DNA of 64,000 bases from Cymodocea nodosa (GCA_036874045.1 CM072335.1:3802001-3866000); one strand, 5' to 3'; numbered from the stretch's first letter, positions 34,832 through 45,930 are shown. A program made the numbers and translations. Notes: generated by a model not told the origin, from the letters alone.

Positions 34832-35451
34832 TCAGTGGCACCAGTGCTTGCAGTGCCTCTTCCCACCGTACCAGGTGTAGCCTCCGCAACACCACGAGTG
34901 GACGTCGCAGCGGCACCAGTGGGAGCAGTGCTTCTTGCCATCGTACCAGATGTAGCCGCCGCAGCAGTACTTGCAGCTTCCACGGGCTCCGTCCACTTCC
35001 ACCTCATCTGTATTCAATATCCCAGATCAACTAATTAATAACATCAACCAGGCATAGAAATACATGTCTATCTATAAGAAAAGGGAAAGCATATATAGAT
35101 TGATCAATATTGCAGTATATATAGGTGCTAATTAATTTACCAGTGTGTTCTTCTTGCATGTCTTCTCCGGCCGCAAGGACGTCGCCGGCGCCGTCCACTT
35201 CCACCTCTTCTGAATTCAATATCCCAGATCAACTAATTAGTAACATCAGCCAGGTATAGAAATACATGTCTGTCTGTAGGAAAAAGGAAAGCATATATAG
35301 ATCGATCAATGTTGCAGTATATATAGGTGCTAATTAATTTACCAGTGTGTTCTTCCTGCATGTCTTCTCCGGCCGCAAACACGTCGGAAGAGACGAGCAG
35401 GAGGGCCGCCACCATCACGGCTAGGACGATGGGAAGTCTTCTTGGTGCCAT
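34832..35451 (-). CDS. Secreted Cys/His/Trp-rich peptide, array gene 3, three-exon form
   Basis: Exons 35451-35343, 35209-35141 and 35007-34832 give 117 residues. Exon 1 is subtype A (VFAA before GEDMQEEHT). The middle exon is 69 nt and is a chimera: it begins like exon 2 (EEVEVDGAG) and continues as the end of exon 1 (DVLAAGEDMQEEHT) with its own GTAAAT donor. All phases match, so it adds 23 residues of acidic propeptide without breaking the frame. The final exon keeps both Cys modules, with CD in place of CG in the linker. The simplest origin is unequal crossing-over between exon 2 of one copy and exon 1 of another. Skipping the middle exon would restore the 94-residue form. The TATA box is at 35,529-35,536. 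Confidence 0.7.
35141..35209 (-). other. Chimeric middle exon of array gene 3
   Basis: Acceptor GAATTCAG and donor CACTG|GTAAAT are both intact. The fusion point lies in the shared GC-rich word GGCGCCGGCGACGTCC, where the exon 2 text ends and the exon 1 text begins. Confidence 0.7.
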
Positions 35452-35528
35452 TGATCGATCTGTCGTGTACCCAGCGAATTTGAACTGATGTGTTTGGGAG
35501 ATGTCTTCGCCGTATCTATACCGGGCCC

Positions 35529-35536
35529 TATTTATA
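35529..35536 (-). promoter_or_regulatory. TATA box of array gene 3
   Basis: TATAAATA on the minus strand, 78 bp upstream of the start codon. Confidence 0.7.
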
Positions 35537-35708
35537 GCGTAACATCTTGACAAGTACAAATTAATAAGTAATTAAAATTAAGAAGCAGATATGCATGGTT
35601 AGCTTAAACGACGTTGATTACGAGCCAAAGATCAAAATCTGTGGGTACGTAATCCGAAAGCAAATTATTTCAGTCTTCGTTTTCACGAGAAAACTCTTAT
35701 ACATGATC

Positions 35709-35751
35709 GATATATATATATATATAGATAGATAGATAGATAGATAGGTAG

Positions 35752-35842
<91 letters not shown>
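35709..35842. repeat. Compound microsatellite (TA)n-(TAGA)n-(GA)n
   Basis: About nine TA, then about twelve TAGA units with one TAGG interruption, then roughly 38 GA. On the minus strand it yields a meaningless Ser-Leu frame. It sits 170 bp beyond the promoter of array gene 3, where the other copies have only a short TG or TA run. Confidence 0.95.
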
Positions 35843-35843
<1 letters not shown>

Positions 35844-37129
35844 TGGACCACAGTGTCAAAGCTGTGGGTACTACCCATCACTATCTGATTTTCGCATTCC
35901 ACCTCTTCCCATGGATTTACTTTTGTCGTCATGTTAACAATAAAAAAAAGAAAAAGAAAAATATAAAATTAAAAGGTTTCAGATGAAAAATATCACGTCT
36001 AAAACTAAAATACAAATTATAATGTTTGAAACAAAAATAAAGAAAATGACACAAATTAACAATGAAAGCTGAATGGAAATCAAAATGCTTTAAATGTAAA
36101 GTTTAAAATCTAAAACTATGATTGAAGCGAAATACTTAAGAAAAAAAATTTAAAATATTTAAATAACGAAATATAACATTAAGAGAAAAATTGAAACGAC
36201 GTGAATATCTAAAGTAAAATAAATCGAAATGTCGATATCTTAAGTTTTCATATTTGATATTTCGAATTCGGTAGAATTAAACGAGGAAGGAGGGAAAATT
36301 AGTCCAATTGAAGTGTAAGTTTGGTTAGACTAAGCCTTTTTTTAAAAAAAAAGGAAAAGTCGATTTAATTGAAACGCAAGTTGGGTCAAGTCAAACTTTT
36401 TAAGAAAAAAAGGCAAGATGGTTCTCATTGAATTGCAAGTTCGGTCAAATCCAACTTAAAAATAGAAAAAGAAGATATTTAAAATAAAGGAGAGAGGAAA
36501 AGTGAAGAAATGAATTAAAATATAAGTCTTTAAAATTAAGAATATAAATATTATCCTCAAATTGATTTTTTCGCCCTTTCATAAGTTCGGTCTGCCTTTG
36601 ACCATTGTTTCATCTTTTCCTTTTTTTTCTTCATCTTTTTGTCCTTTTTTTTCCTCCTTTCTTTTTTTAATTTTTATTTTCTTTTTAATTACATCTTATA
36701 ATTTATACCAAGATGTTTAATTAGCTTTATAAGGGTTTGTGATGTTCGTGTAAACCTAACGAAATACGTTCGTTGTGTTTACTCGTATGCTTAGCGTAAT
36801 TACTAACTAAATTGGATCAAGTTTGAACATAACAAAGTAAGTTCGTTATGTTCAAATGAACTCCACAGATATACTATATATCACTATAATAAAAGATTAT
36901 TTTTGTAGAATTATCTAATTGTTAGAGCAATAGAACATTTCTATATTTGGGACTATTAGTTTCAACAAGGACAACAATAGGTCAACAATTATAGAGTTTA
37001 GCTAAATGTTGGAATAAAAGATATTTAAAAAGGAACATAATGTGAAAGAAAGAGATAAAGTAAAATTTACAAAATATAGAAAATATATTTGAGTAAGCAT
37101 CAAAGAAGAATTACAACATTTTGGAAGAT
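35843..37129. other. AT-rich stretch without genes
   Basis: It includes three degenerate tandem units of about 65 bp at 36,290-36,470 (shared words ATTGAA, GCAAGTT and GGTCAA followed by an A-rich run) and a fold-back word pair, TTGAACATAACAAAGTAAG with CTTCGTTATGTTCAA-like text, near 36,825-36,855. Nothing coding was seen. Confidence 0.5.
36290..36470. repeat. Three degenerate 65-bp tandem units
   Basis: Units start near CCAATTGAAGTGTAAGTTTG, TTAATTGAAACGCAAGTTGG and TCATTGAATTGCAAGTTCGG. Each is followed by a purine-rich A tract. Confidence 0.65.
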
Positions 37130-37690
37130 CAATATCAAGTAAAATACAATTGACATATTTTAGTTGGAAACTCTCTTGTACGTATTATAACTTTCACCAA
37201 ATAAGCAAAATGTGTATGAAGTATTTTTCACATAAATAATACAGTCTTACATTCCTTTCTTCCTTCTCTTTTCACATTTTCTTCTTTATATATTTTCTCT
37301 GCCTAGGATTGGGTTAACAATTATTCAAAAAATTCCACACATATTCCACAATGTCCAATGCTCGTCTGTATATATTCAAGACAGAATGATACAGAATGAA
37401 TAACATCACCTTTAGCAAGATCCATTTTAATTAATTTATGTTCTTTAATTTTATATCTTGTTCTAGCATGGAAAATTTGCACACCATATATATTTTTCCA
37501 ATGAAGGTCACCACCTATGTATTCTTAATAGGGTTCAAAATTAATGCATGGATTTGGACGATTGATTTTTGTAGGGATGGTTTTCTTTGATTGTTGTAAT
37601 TTCTTAACTCTTCAATAAAGAAAAACTAACTTTTTGAAATGATTAGATTATCAATACAATTAATGGCATCTTTCTCGTACCATTTCTGCA
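37130..37690 (+). repeat. Remnant of an array-unit downstream flank
   Basis: From CAAGTAAAATACAATTGACA to GATTAGATTATCAATACAAT the order matches the flanks of intact units, but it is compressed. It is the direct-orientation match of the inverted segment at 29,520-30,120. Confidence 0.7.
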
Positions 37691-37761
37691 TGCACGTCGG
37701 AGGAGACAAGTGGGAGGGCCGCCGCCAACACGGCCAGGGCTACAGGAAGTCATTTTGGTGT
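37691..37761 (-). pseudogene. Exon-1 relic of a fifth array gene
   Basis: On the minus strand, TGACTTCCTGTAGCCCTGGC and GGCGGCGGCCCTCCCACTTG and TCTCCTCCGACGTGCATGC correspond to the signal-peptide exon (subtype B wording). The frame is broken and exon 2 and the promoter are absent. Downstream-flank sequence abuts it directly, so a deletion removed the body of the gene. Confidence 0.75.
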
Positions 37762-38760
37762 CTGGACGATTGATTTTTTATTAGTATTTGTGCGATGTTT
37801 AAGGGTTGATAATTCATATCTGTTTGAATTTACTGCATTACAGATGTTGCAAGAATATTTTTTGTAGGTTATCAAAATCATTTTACGGAAAGGAAATCAG
37901 AAATGACATGAAAATTCAACGCAATTAATTTGACAAAATGGCAGAACTTAACGATTGAGGACTCTACAAAATACAAAAGAAAATCAACGAACCCAATTCA
38001 ACGCCTAACATAGATTTCTGAAAAATTCTTCTAGATAGACTAAGTGTAGAAATGAGAGATAATTTTATGAAGCATTTCATGAAGAGAACTACGAGTGTGC
38101 CCTAGTCCTTTGTAGTGAAGAAACATAAAATTTGAAACTACTGTGCGAGGAATATTTTAGCAATTCAAAACATTCGTTGGTTTGAGTTTATTTACTATTC
38201 TCCTGCGCTTTAGAAAGAGTATTTTTGTATTCGTGAATGCTGTTGAATTAAACCTATCTTTTTCAATCAAGTCTTTAATTGAGAAAACCTTACTCATTAG
38301 TTATGGTAAGTAACCTTCTCAAATCTGCAAATTTGAAAAGAGGAAGAGGTCAATGCCTTATCTACTTAAGATAGTAGCCTTGTGAACATAAGGTTGTAGC
38401 CCTATGTTGAATACAAAGTAGGACTTTATGTTGATTAGTTTGGTGTGTAACCAGGAAACACCATTACAGAATTTGAGATTCTATAAAAGGTTGATATTGA
38501 GTTTGAAAAATACTAAGTTAATGGAACTCTTAAGGTTGGAGCTTGTGAGAGTGGACTAACCTATTTGGGTGAACTACTATAAAATTTTTTGTGTACCTTA
38601 TTTAGTTACTTTTACAATTTCTTTTTGTTACTCTAGTTAAATTACTTAACTACATAGAATTAAAATTATACAACTCTAATTTAAAGAAGATTAAAATTGA
38701 TAGTTAATTTAATCAACAAACTATTCACCTTTCTCTCTAATGAACATTCAATCCATATCA
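37762..38760 (+). mobile_element. Probable 5' LTR of a decayed copia element C
   Basis: The end of this stretch looks like the R-U5 part of a copia LTR (AACCTATTTGGGTGAACTAC TATAAAATT-type text near 38,560) and stops at CATATCA two bases before a perfect priming site. The left boundary was not found. Confidence 0.5.
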
Positions 38761-38762
38761 AG

Positions 38763-38773
38763 TGGTATCAGAG
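38763..38773 (+). other. Primer-binding site (initiator Met tRNA) of copia C
   Basis: TGGTATCAGAG is intact, two bases after the LTR end. Confidence 0.8.
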
Positions 38774-38799
38774 TAAGGTTGATTTTATTAAATACTTAA

Positions 38800-39680
38800 A
38801 TGTCTAAAAATCAATAGCTCATTTGTCAAAGGAACAAAACATACATAAGCCACAATTGTTTGATGATAATAACTATGGTTATTGAAAAAATAAGATATAA
38901 AATTTCATGAAATTATTAGATGTTAAATTATGGAGAGCTATTGTTAAGGGAATTCCACTATCTACCATAACTAAAGAGAAGTAGACTAACAAGGATGAGA
39001 AGAAAATTTAGCCTGATGCTCAATGTATGAATACTTTGGCTTATACTTTGATTGTTAAGCAATATCATAAGATTTCTACATGTAAAACATCATATGAAAC
39101 TTGACATGTTCTACAAATGATATATGAAGGAACAAGTCAAGTAAAGGAAACTAAAATAAATATTTTGTTTAGAAAGTATAAAATGTTTAAAATGGGATAA
39201 AAGAATCAATTGCTAAAATGATATTTAGATTTGTTGAGATTACCAATAGACTAAAAACCTTGGAAAAGAATTTACTATACATGAATAGGTTTCAAAAGTG
39301 TTGAAGAGTCTTACAGCTGAGTGGAAACAAAAGTTCACATTAATCCTAGATGCAAAGGAATCTACTAGCCCATAAAGGTTAGATGAAGGATTGGAGAGAC
39401 AAAGAGGAGAAACTTCCAAGAAGTTAGAAAGAAAGAAAGAAATAGCACCAAAAACTCAATTAGAGAAATTAGCTCAGAATATGCTTTAAGAGCTAACTTA
39501 TGTGCAACAATAATCTAAAGAATGGAAAATCATCAACATCTATATGTTTCATCTACAACAAATGTGGACACTGCTAGAAAATTGTCCACTATTAATGGGA
39601 GAAAATAAGAAAAAAGAAAAGCAGAAGAAGCACTATAAGAAAAATGAAGAATTCAAGAAAAAGAATCCAATCGTACTTGA
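38800..39680 (+). pseudogene. Copia C gag remnant
   Basis: The reading gives PQLFDDNNYGYWKNKI, LLDVKLWRAIVKGIP, YEGTSQVKETKINILFRKYK and ETKRRNFQEVRKKERN with about ten stops, then a broken zinc-knuckle zone near 39,545-39,600. It is related in type to the gag of the large copia element at 57,141-57,626 (both have GTSQVKETKIN). Pol is absent; the element is cut off by LTR sequence at about 39,690. Confidence 0.75.
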
Positions 39681-39689
39681 CCTGCTTAT

Positions 39690-40078
39690 TATTTGAAGTT
39701 TTTGAATGCTAAAATTACTAAGTGTTAAATTTAATATAAGTAGCATTCAGAGAGCGTATAGTTGTTGTCTACATTATTTGGTATCGCCCAATGGATGGTC
39801 AAATCCAAATGCGAAACAATTGTCAAGAGAAAGAGTCACGAACCTATCCATTGAGTGAAGTAGTAACTCAACAGAGTGAGTGATTTTGTTAATAAACACT
39901 ACACTTTGTCTATAGCAACTTAGAATTTAATTTCAACAATTCTTTATGGATTCGACCTGTTCTTGCACACTTGTTACAACTGACGATGTGTACTTGCATT
40001 AAATTATATGAATGGATTTACTGGATTTAAATCTTGTTTGAGAATTACTTGTTCACTTATAAAAATTACATTTAAGCT
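39690..40078 (-). mobile_element. Inverted partial LTR of the 58,311 gypsy family
   Basis: The words TGTTGTCTACATTATTTGG and CGCCCAATGGATGG are complements of the LTR segment that occurs in direct orientation at 40,150-40,200, so this piece and the next one form a head-to-head pair. Confidence 0.65.
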
Positions 40079-41015
40079 AATAAGACAAAGTCATAGATAA
40101 CTCAACGAGCAATTCAATAAGTTACTCTTACTACTATTAGTTGCACAAGAATGCAGCCATCCATTGGGCGATCCTAGAAAATGCAAACAACACACTTACG
40201 CTCTCTGAATACTACTTATATCATATTTAATACAAAGTAATTTTAGCATTCAAATGAATTCAAGTAACAAACATGCAAAGTACGATTTCAAATATTTAAA
40301 CTAACTAGTTTCATAATAAAGTCATATGATTTCATATTGACTAAAATAAAATAAAAACACAACATTTAACAATTACTAACACACAATTTAAACACAAATG
40401 ATACAAACACAAAACATAATGTACACAATGATGTAAAAGTAAACATATATATTCCTTAAGGTGGACAATTCATGAATGGTAAACTCTCTATTAAAAATAA
40501 AAGACTTTTAACACTACATGCGACGTAGTTACACTTCTTAAAACTTAACCACTTACTGTCAAGCACTCTTCTCACTACTAGATTGCGAACTTAAACTTTT
40601 GTAAAATAATCTCCTCTTTAATAAATCGATATTAACCTGAAACTAAGGCTAAAAGTTTAACTGTCTCTTAAAAGATGATTTGGTGCTTGTTGAAGAAATA
40701 TTTCCTTTCTATGATGTGATCACTCCTTCGCAGTGATTATCAATCACTATAGTTTCCTTAGAATAGACTCGACTTTAAAAATTATCTGCATAGACCTCTA
40801 ATGAATGGTAGATAGTGGTGAAATAAAGATATCTCAAGAAATGTTTGACATTTTCTATAATAAGTATGACTATTTTCTTCCTCCCATTTTCTTGATTTTT
40901 TTAATCCTTATATATTACTTTTTTACTAACAATTGTTAGCACCAAAAATGATTAGGTGAATTCTTCTTTCCTGTACATCAATAATTGTTTTTTCCTTCCA
41001 TGTTAGAAATCATAG
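40079..41015 (+). mobile_element. Partial LTR of the 58,311 gypsy family
   Basis: It aligns to about 58,690-59,640: CCATCCATTGGGCGATCCT, AACTAAGGCTAAAAGTTTAA and GATGTGATCACTCCTTCGCA. It lacks both termini. Confidence 0.65.
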
Positions 41016-41019
41016 GTGT

Positions 41020-41046
41020 GAAAATAATAATAATAATAATAATAAT
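41020..41046. repeat. (AAT)n microsatellite
   Basis: About nine AAT units follow GTGTGAA. Confidence 0.9.
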
Positions 41047-41399
41047 CGAAACTTTTTTATGTGGTGGGCCTCGAAGTTTATGGACTATGAATAATCTTTG
41101 TTATCTCGTTTGCTTCCGAACTCGTGAACAACGGCGTCATGATTCCGTCTTTGATTCGGCTTAACGTAAAATTATAAATCAAATTATATATATAAATCGA
41201 TTTGAATTATGTTCAGATTGAATCGAATGGTTTAATTTGATTTTTAAATCAAATGGAGCCACACCACCAAAAAGTAGCTAGATTTGGCAAATAAATTTAA
41301 TTTATGGCTGTCGTGATTTTGAGTTGTCAATGGATAAAAAAGATGTTTACGAGTGGTCGGAAAATTTTCACTAGATATTTGTTAATTTTCACTAGATAA

Positions 41400-42245
41400 T
41401 TGACAGATGGTAAGATCTAAATAAAAATTTGTTCACTACGTACTGCATTCTTTCTTTCTGATGTGTGTTTTCTCGATGGTACGTATACCTTTTAGTGCTC
41501 TCAATCATTTCAGTAACTATAAAGTTCAATTCTATTGAAATCATATAAAAAATTTTCTAATATGATTTACACTAGAAAAGTTATTCTGAAAAGAATTTCT
41601 GCGGTACATTAACTTTTAAAATGAGGAAAGGAAAATGAAAATTCAAGACGGAAAGTTATTGTAAATCCAAGTGCTCATAATATGTTTGATTTCTTATCAT
41701 TCTAGCCCATTTTTAGCATGAAATATCTTAATATCTCAACGTGCTCATGTACTCCACTTTGGAAATGATATTCCAAAATCTTAATATTTCAATTTGCGAA
41801 TGCTAGGAAAAAAAGTAGAATACGGAGGGAGCTTCGAAAGAAGCACTTGGTGAATTAGCAAAACCAAGGAATTCTATGGAAAGGAATGCATGGGTATCAT
41901 TTTAATTATATTACTCACATTCATAAAAGATACTCTTTATTAAGATTGATGTTATTTACGAATGACAAAACAATAATTTTTTTGACCAAAATTTTTGTAA
42001 TATTACGTTAGTATGCTGTGATTTTTATTTTATCTCTAAATTTTTTGCATTATGTTTTTGTATTTTACAATCAGAAGTTGGTTGGATGAATGGAGAGAAG
42101 GAGGGAGAGTTATTGTTCCTTGAATTATCTGAATACAATATTTTTCTAAAATTATATATGAAATTACTTCCATGATAAGTTCTTATTCTTCATTCCAATC
42201 TTGTAATTTTCTCTGAACCTTCACAATCTTCTTGTTTAATTAAGA
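41400..42245 (+). pseudogene. Copy of NRPD4 intron 7 end, exon 8 and intron 8 start
   Basis: Matches 18,211-19,040. Exon 8 (41,816-41,884) is here complete but broken: CAG became TAG (stop), CTA became CCA as in the 32.3-kb copy, and the donor GGTATGC became GGAATGC. The shared CCA shows both copies descend from one duplicate. Confidence 0.85.
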
Positions 42246-42279
42246 AAAATTAAACATATAAATGTGTGGATGCCCCGGC

Positions 42280-42475
42280 TATGACCTTAGAATTTATATG
42301 TCATATATGGCTCCTATTGCTTGGAAGGTCAAATCTATGGATGCGCTTCCGTGGAGCAACTATTTGTTTTGGACTCCGTAAGTCAAAGAAGCATGCTTCA
42401 AACCACTTGTCTTACCAACTACTTGAAGGATGCCAATATTTCTTTTTCTATTCAAATATATGTCTGACTGTTTGT
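42280..42475 (+). repeat. 170-bp array block, copy 7
   Basis: Downstream of the NRPD4 copy, in the same order as copies 3 and 6. Confidence 0.7.
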
Positions 42476-44188
42476 CCTTTATGTATCATTCGATTCATCC
42501 TAATCTTACATATAATGCCTTTATTTAATTTAATTACATACGAATTAATTATAAGTTTTATGTAAAACATTAATTTTACTATTTAATTTATAAATGTTAA
42601 GTTACTTGCGTGATGCCTTAAGGAATTTAAATTTTAAAGCTTGTAATCATAAAAATTCAAATACTAACTATATGATTTAATTACTTACATGTGAATTATT
42701 ATCAAAAATCAAATATATAAATCTTAAAGTAAAGTAGAAGATCAACTATGCATGCATATCAAGTAAAATACAATTGCCTTATTTTAGTTGGAAACTGTCT
42801 TCTACGTGTTATAACTTTCACCAAATAAGCAAAATATGCATGAAATATTTTTCACATAAATAACACATTCTTAGTTTTTTTTTCCTTCTCTTTTCGCATT
42901 TTCTTCTTTATAGATTTTCTCTTCCTATGTTCCTCTCTACTTTCAACCTTTCTCTCTCCTTTATTCTCCTTATCTTAATCTTAAATAGTTATTTATTAAG
43001 TTTACATGGGTTTGTATTAAATTTTTGTCATCTCTTCTTTTTACTTCTTAATGCTACAAATAAATTTAGATAAAAAAAATACCCGTTAATTCAAAAATGA
43101 AGTTTCCATACATTGCATGCAACATATCAACAATATTACATGTCCATTTATAACGCATACCCAAAACAAAGCCACCTACAAACTTCTATCATTTAGAAAT
43201 AAAGAATTAGATCTTTCAAAAAATGTGCAATTGTTACTATTACAACTAAATTTATAAAAATGTTATTTTAGGCATATAATTAATCCTAATCTCGCATTCC
43301 ATTCTCAAGCTGCAATTTCCTAGTATTTATTATATTAAGGTAAAAGAAGAATTGGGTTAATAATTATTCAAAAAATTCCAATCATATTCCTCAACCTCCA
43401 ATGCTCTTTTGTATATGTTCAAGACAGGATGATACAGAATGGATTAACATCACCATTAGCAAGATCCATTTTAATTAATTTATGTTCTTGAATTTTATCT
43501 CTTGTGCGAGTAAGCAAAATTTGCACACCATATATATATTTCCTATGCATTCTCCTACCATTTGTGTGCATTAATTAAATATGAGTTTGATCCCTCGACG
43601 ACCTTTGTTAATTAAATTGAAAAAAATCTTGAATGCAAACACTCAGTATTTTTTACTATGGTCGTCTAAAATAGTATTCAAATTTATTCTTGTTACATGT
43701 CTGATGTCATATATATATTGAAATTAAATTTAATATGTCGTTTTAGACATTACAATAAAAATATCAAATATACCGATACCTACACCTATTTGTGTATAAA
43801 TACTAATGGACAATTGAAATCAATCGTACGTTCCTTCATCGTCAACTCCTCCTCTATTCAAAAAATACACCTATGTGTGTATAGAGTTCAAAAAATACCA
43901 CAAGTATCTACAGAAAAAATAGATTATATAAATTAAATTATAGAAAGTAAAATGCTTAAGCTTGGAGTTAGAGGCTGGATATCGATGACGCACGTGTAGC
44001 CCAACATTAAGTTTAATCATTCCATAATTATATCAAAGTACGTCGTACAAGAAGAAGGAAGCTCGAAGGCTTTTATTCGAACGCGTGTATATATGGTAGA
44101 AATGCACGTGCAATTTATTTATATAATAATGGAACATGGTGCTGTCCGAGCTCTTGTTCTGTCTTCCCATGGGATCGTCGGCGATTGA
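42476..44188. other. Downstream flank of array gene 4
   Basis: AT-rich unit sequence without a supported gene; landmarks occur in the same order as in 32,966-34,831. The 79-codon frame at 43,697-43,936 is not conserved in the other units. Confidence 0.5.
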
Positions 44189-44606
44189 TCAGTGGCACCA
44201 GTGCTTGCAGTGCCTCTTCCCACCGTACCAGGTGTAGCCTCCACAGCACCACGAGTGGACGCCACAGCGGCACCAGTGGGAGCAATGCTTCTTGCCATCG
44301 TACCAGATGTAGCCGCCGCAGCAGTACTTGCAGCTTCCACGGGCGCCGTCCACTTCCACCTCATCTGAATTCAATATCCCAGATCAACTAATTAATGACA
44401 TCAGCCAAGCATAGAAATACATGTCTATCTATTAGACAAGGGAAAGCATATATATATCGATCAATATTGCAGTATGTATAGGTGCTAATTAATTAACCAG
44501 TGTATTCTTCTTGGATGTCTTCTTCGGCAGCAAGCACGTCGGAGGAGATGAGTAGGAGGGCCGCCACCATCACGGCCAGGACGACAGGAAGTCTTTTCGG
44601 AGCCAT
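44189..44606 (-). CDS. Secreted Cys/His/Trp-rich peptide, array gene 4 (subtype B)
   Basis: Exons 44606-44498 and 44364-44189, 94 residues. The signal peptide and propeptide are the same as in gene 2 (MAPKRLPVVLAV, AEEDIQEEYT), and the mature double module is unchanged, with both CCGGY and HCxHWC pairs in place. The donor GTTAATTAAT resembles that of gene 2. The TATA box lies at 44,684-44,691 in GGCCCCTATTTATAGGG. It sits 13.1 kb from gene 2, nearly the same interval as gene 1 to gene 3 (12.6 kb), which points to duplication of a two-gene block. As with its siblings, activity is unknown; antimicrobial, metal-binding or signalling roles are all open. Confidence 0.75.
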
Positions 44607-44683
44607 TGATCGATCTGTCGTGTGACCAGCGAACTTGAACTGATGTGTTTGGGAGATGTCTTCGCCGTATCTATACCGGCCCC

Positions 44684-44691
44684 TATTTATA
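44684..44691 (-). promoter_or_regulatory. TATA box of array gene 4
   Basis: TATAAATA on the minus strand, 78 bp before the ATG. Confidence 0.7.
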
Positions 44692-45384
44692 GGGCAACAT
44701 CTTGACAAGTACAAATTAATAAGTAATTAAGATTAAGAAGCAGATATGCGTGGTTAGCTTAAACGAGATTAATTACGTGCCAAGGATCAAAATCTGTGGG
44801 TACGTACTCTTGAAGTGAATTATTTCAGTCTTCGATTCCACGAGAAAACTCTTATATATTTGTGTGTGAGTATATGTATATATATATATGTAGAATCGAG
44901 TGTTCAGAAAAACCTGCAAGTTCCATCTATCTTACATATAATGAAAAATTAATCTTATACAGATCCAAATATATATATGATGATCTATGGAAGACGCATG
45001 TGCTTACGTTATGCATCGATTCACCATACACATGCATGGAAGATTTCTCACGTTTCTTGCTGCCCATGCATATGTATTGTATATGTGTTAAACCCTCACT
45101 TTGTTATGCATTGAATTTGATATATTAAATAATCAAATTGATATATTGAATTTAATTAAATACGAATTAATTATATGTTTCTGTAAAATATTACTTTTAC
45201 TATTTAAATTTAGTTACTTGCGTTATGTCTTAAAGAATTTAAATTTTTAAGCTTTTAATCATAAAAATTCAAATATTAATTGTATGATTTAATTACTTAC
45301 ATGTGAATTATTATCATCAATCGTACATATAAATCTTCAAGGAAAGTAAAAGATCAACCATGCGTGCATATCAAGTAAAATATG

Positions 45385-45640
45385 TTAAGAGTGAGTTGAC
45401 TGCGAACAACAGCAAAGAATGCATAATATCATCATTTTGCTCCCTTAAGTCGAAAAAGACCTCTTTCTGGTTTTTGTTCTTGCTGATGAGAGGCACTTGC
45501 ACTTACGTACCATAGTATAATTTCTTTATCTGTTATAGTTGTAAATATAGTTGTAACTTTTTTAAATTTAAATTACATATAAAATTGGTTTTGATTTCCT
45601 TACATCTTTTTATTGATCAATGATTCAAAAGAAACCCACG
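45385..45640 (+). repeat. Second piece of NRPD4 intron 8, copied
   Basis: TATGTTAAGAGTGAGTTGAC through CTTTTTATTGATCAA matches 19,299-19,545 with about one change in ten. Confidence 0.8.
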
Positions 45641-45744
45641 GAGATGACCCTAGAGAAGGTTGACGTCGAAAGATGATTATTACCAAAGCCTAATGCCCTC
45701 GATATGACATATGTGGCAGAACATAATAATCGTTACAATACATG

Positions 45745-45930
45745 AGTCTCAATCCTATTGCTTGGAAGGTCAAATCTGTGGATGCGCTTCCGTGGAGCAA
45801 CCATTTGTTTTGGATTCCATAAGTCAAAGAAGCATGGTTCAAACCACTCGTCTTACCAACCATTTCATGGATGTAAATATATCTATTTCAATTCAAATAT
45901 ATCTCTGACGTCTCACTATTTGTCCTTTAG
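45745..45930 (+). repeat. 170-bp array block, copy 8
   Basis: The last copy, followed by AT-rich sequence and then by hairpin-array units. Confidence 0.7.

Noticed and set aside
35618-35932. 104-codon Ser-Leu repeat protein
   Set aside because: Product of the GA/TAGA microsatellite.
42266-42565. 99-codon plus frame across a 170-bp block
   Set aside because: The frame is not kept in the other seven copies.
22388-44606. Known plant defensin, thionin or knottin toxin family
   Set aside because: Cys spacing (paired CC followed by HCxHWC, twice) does not match these families.
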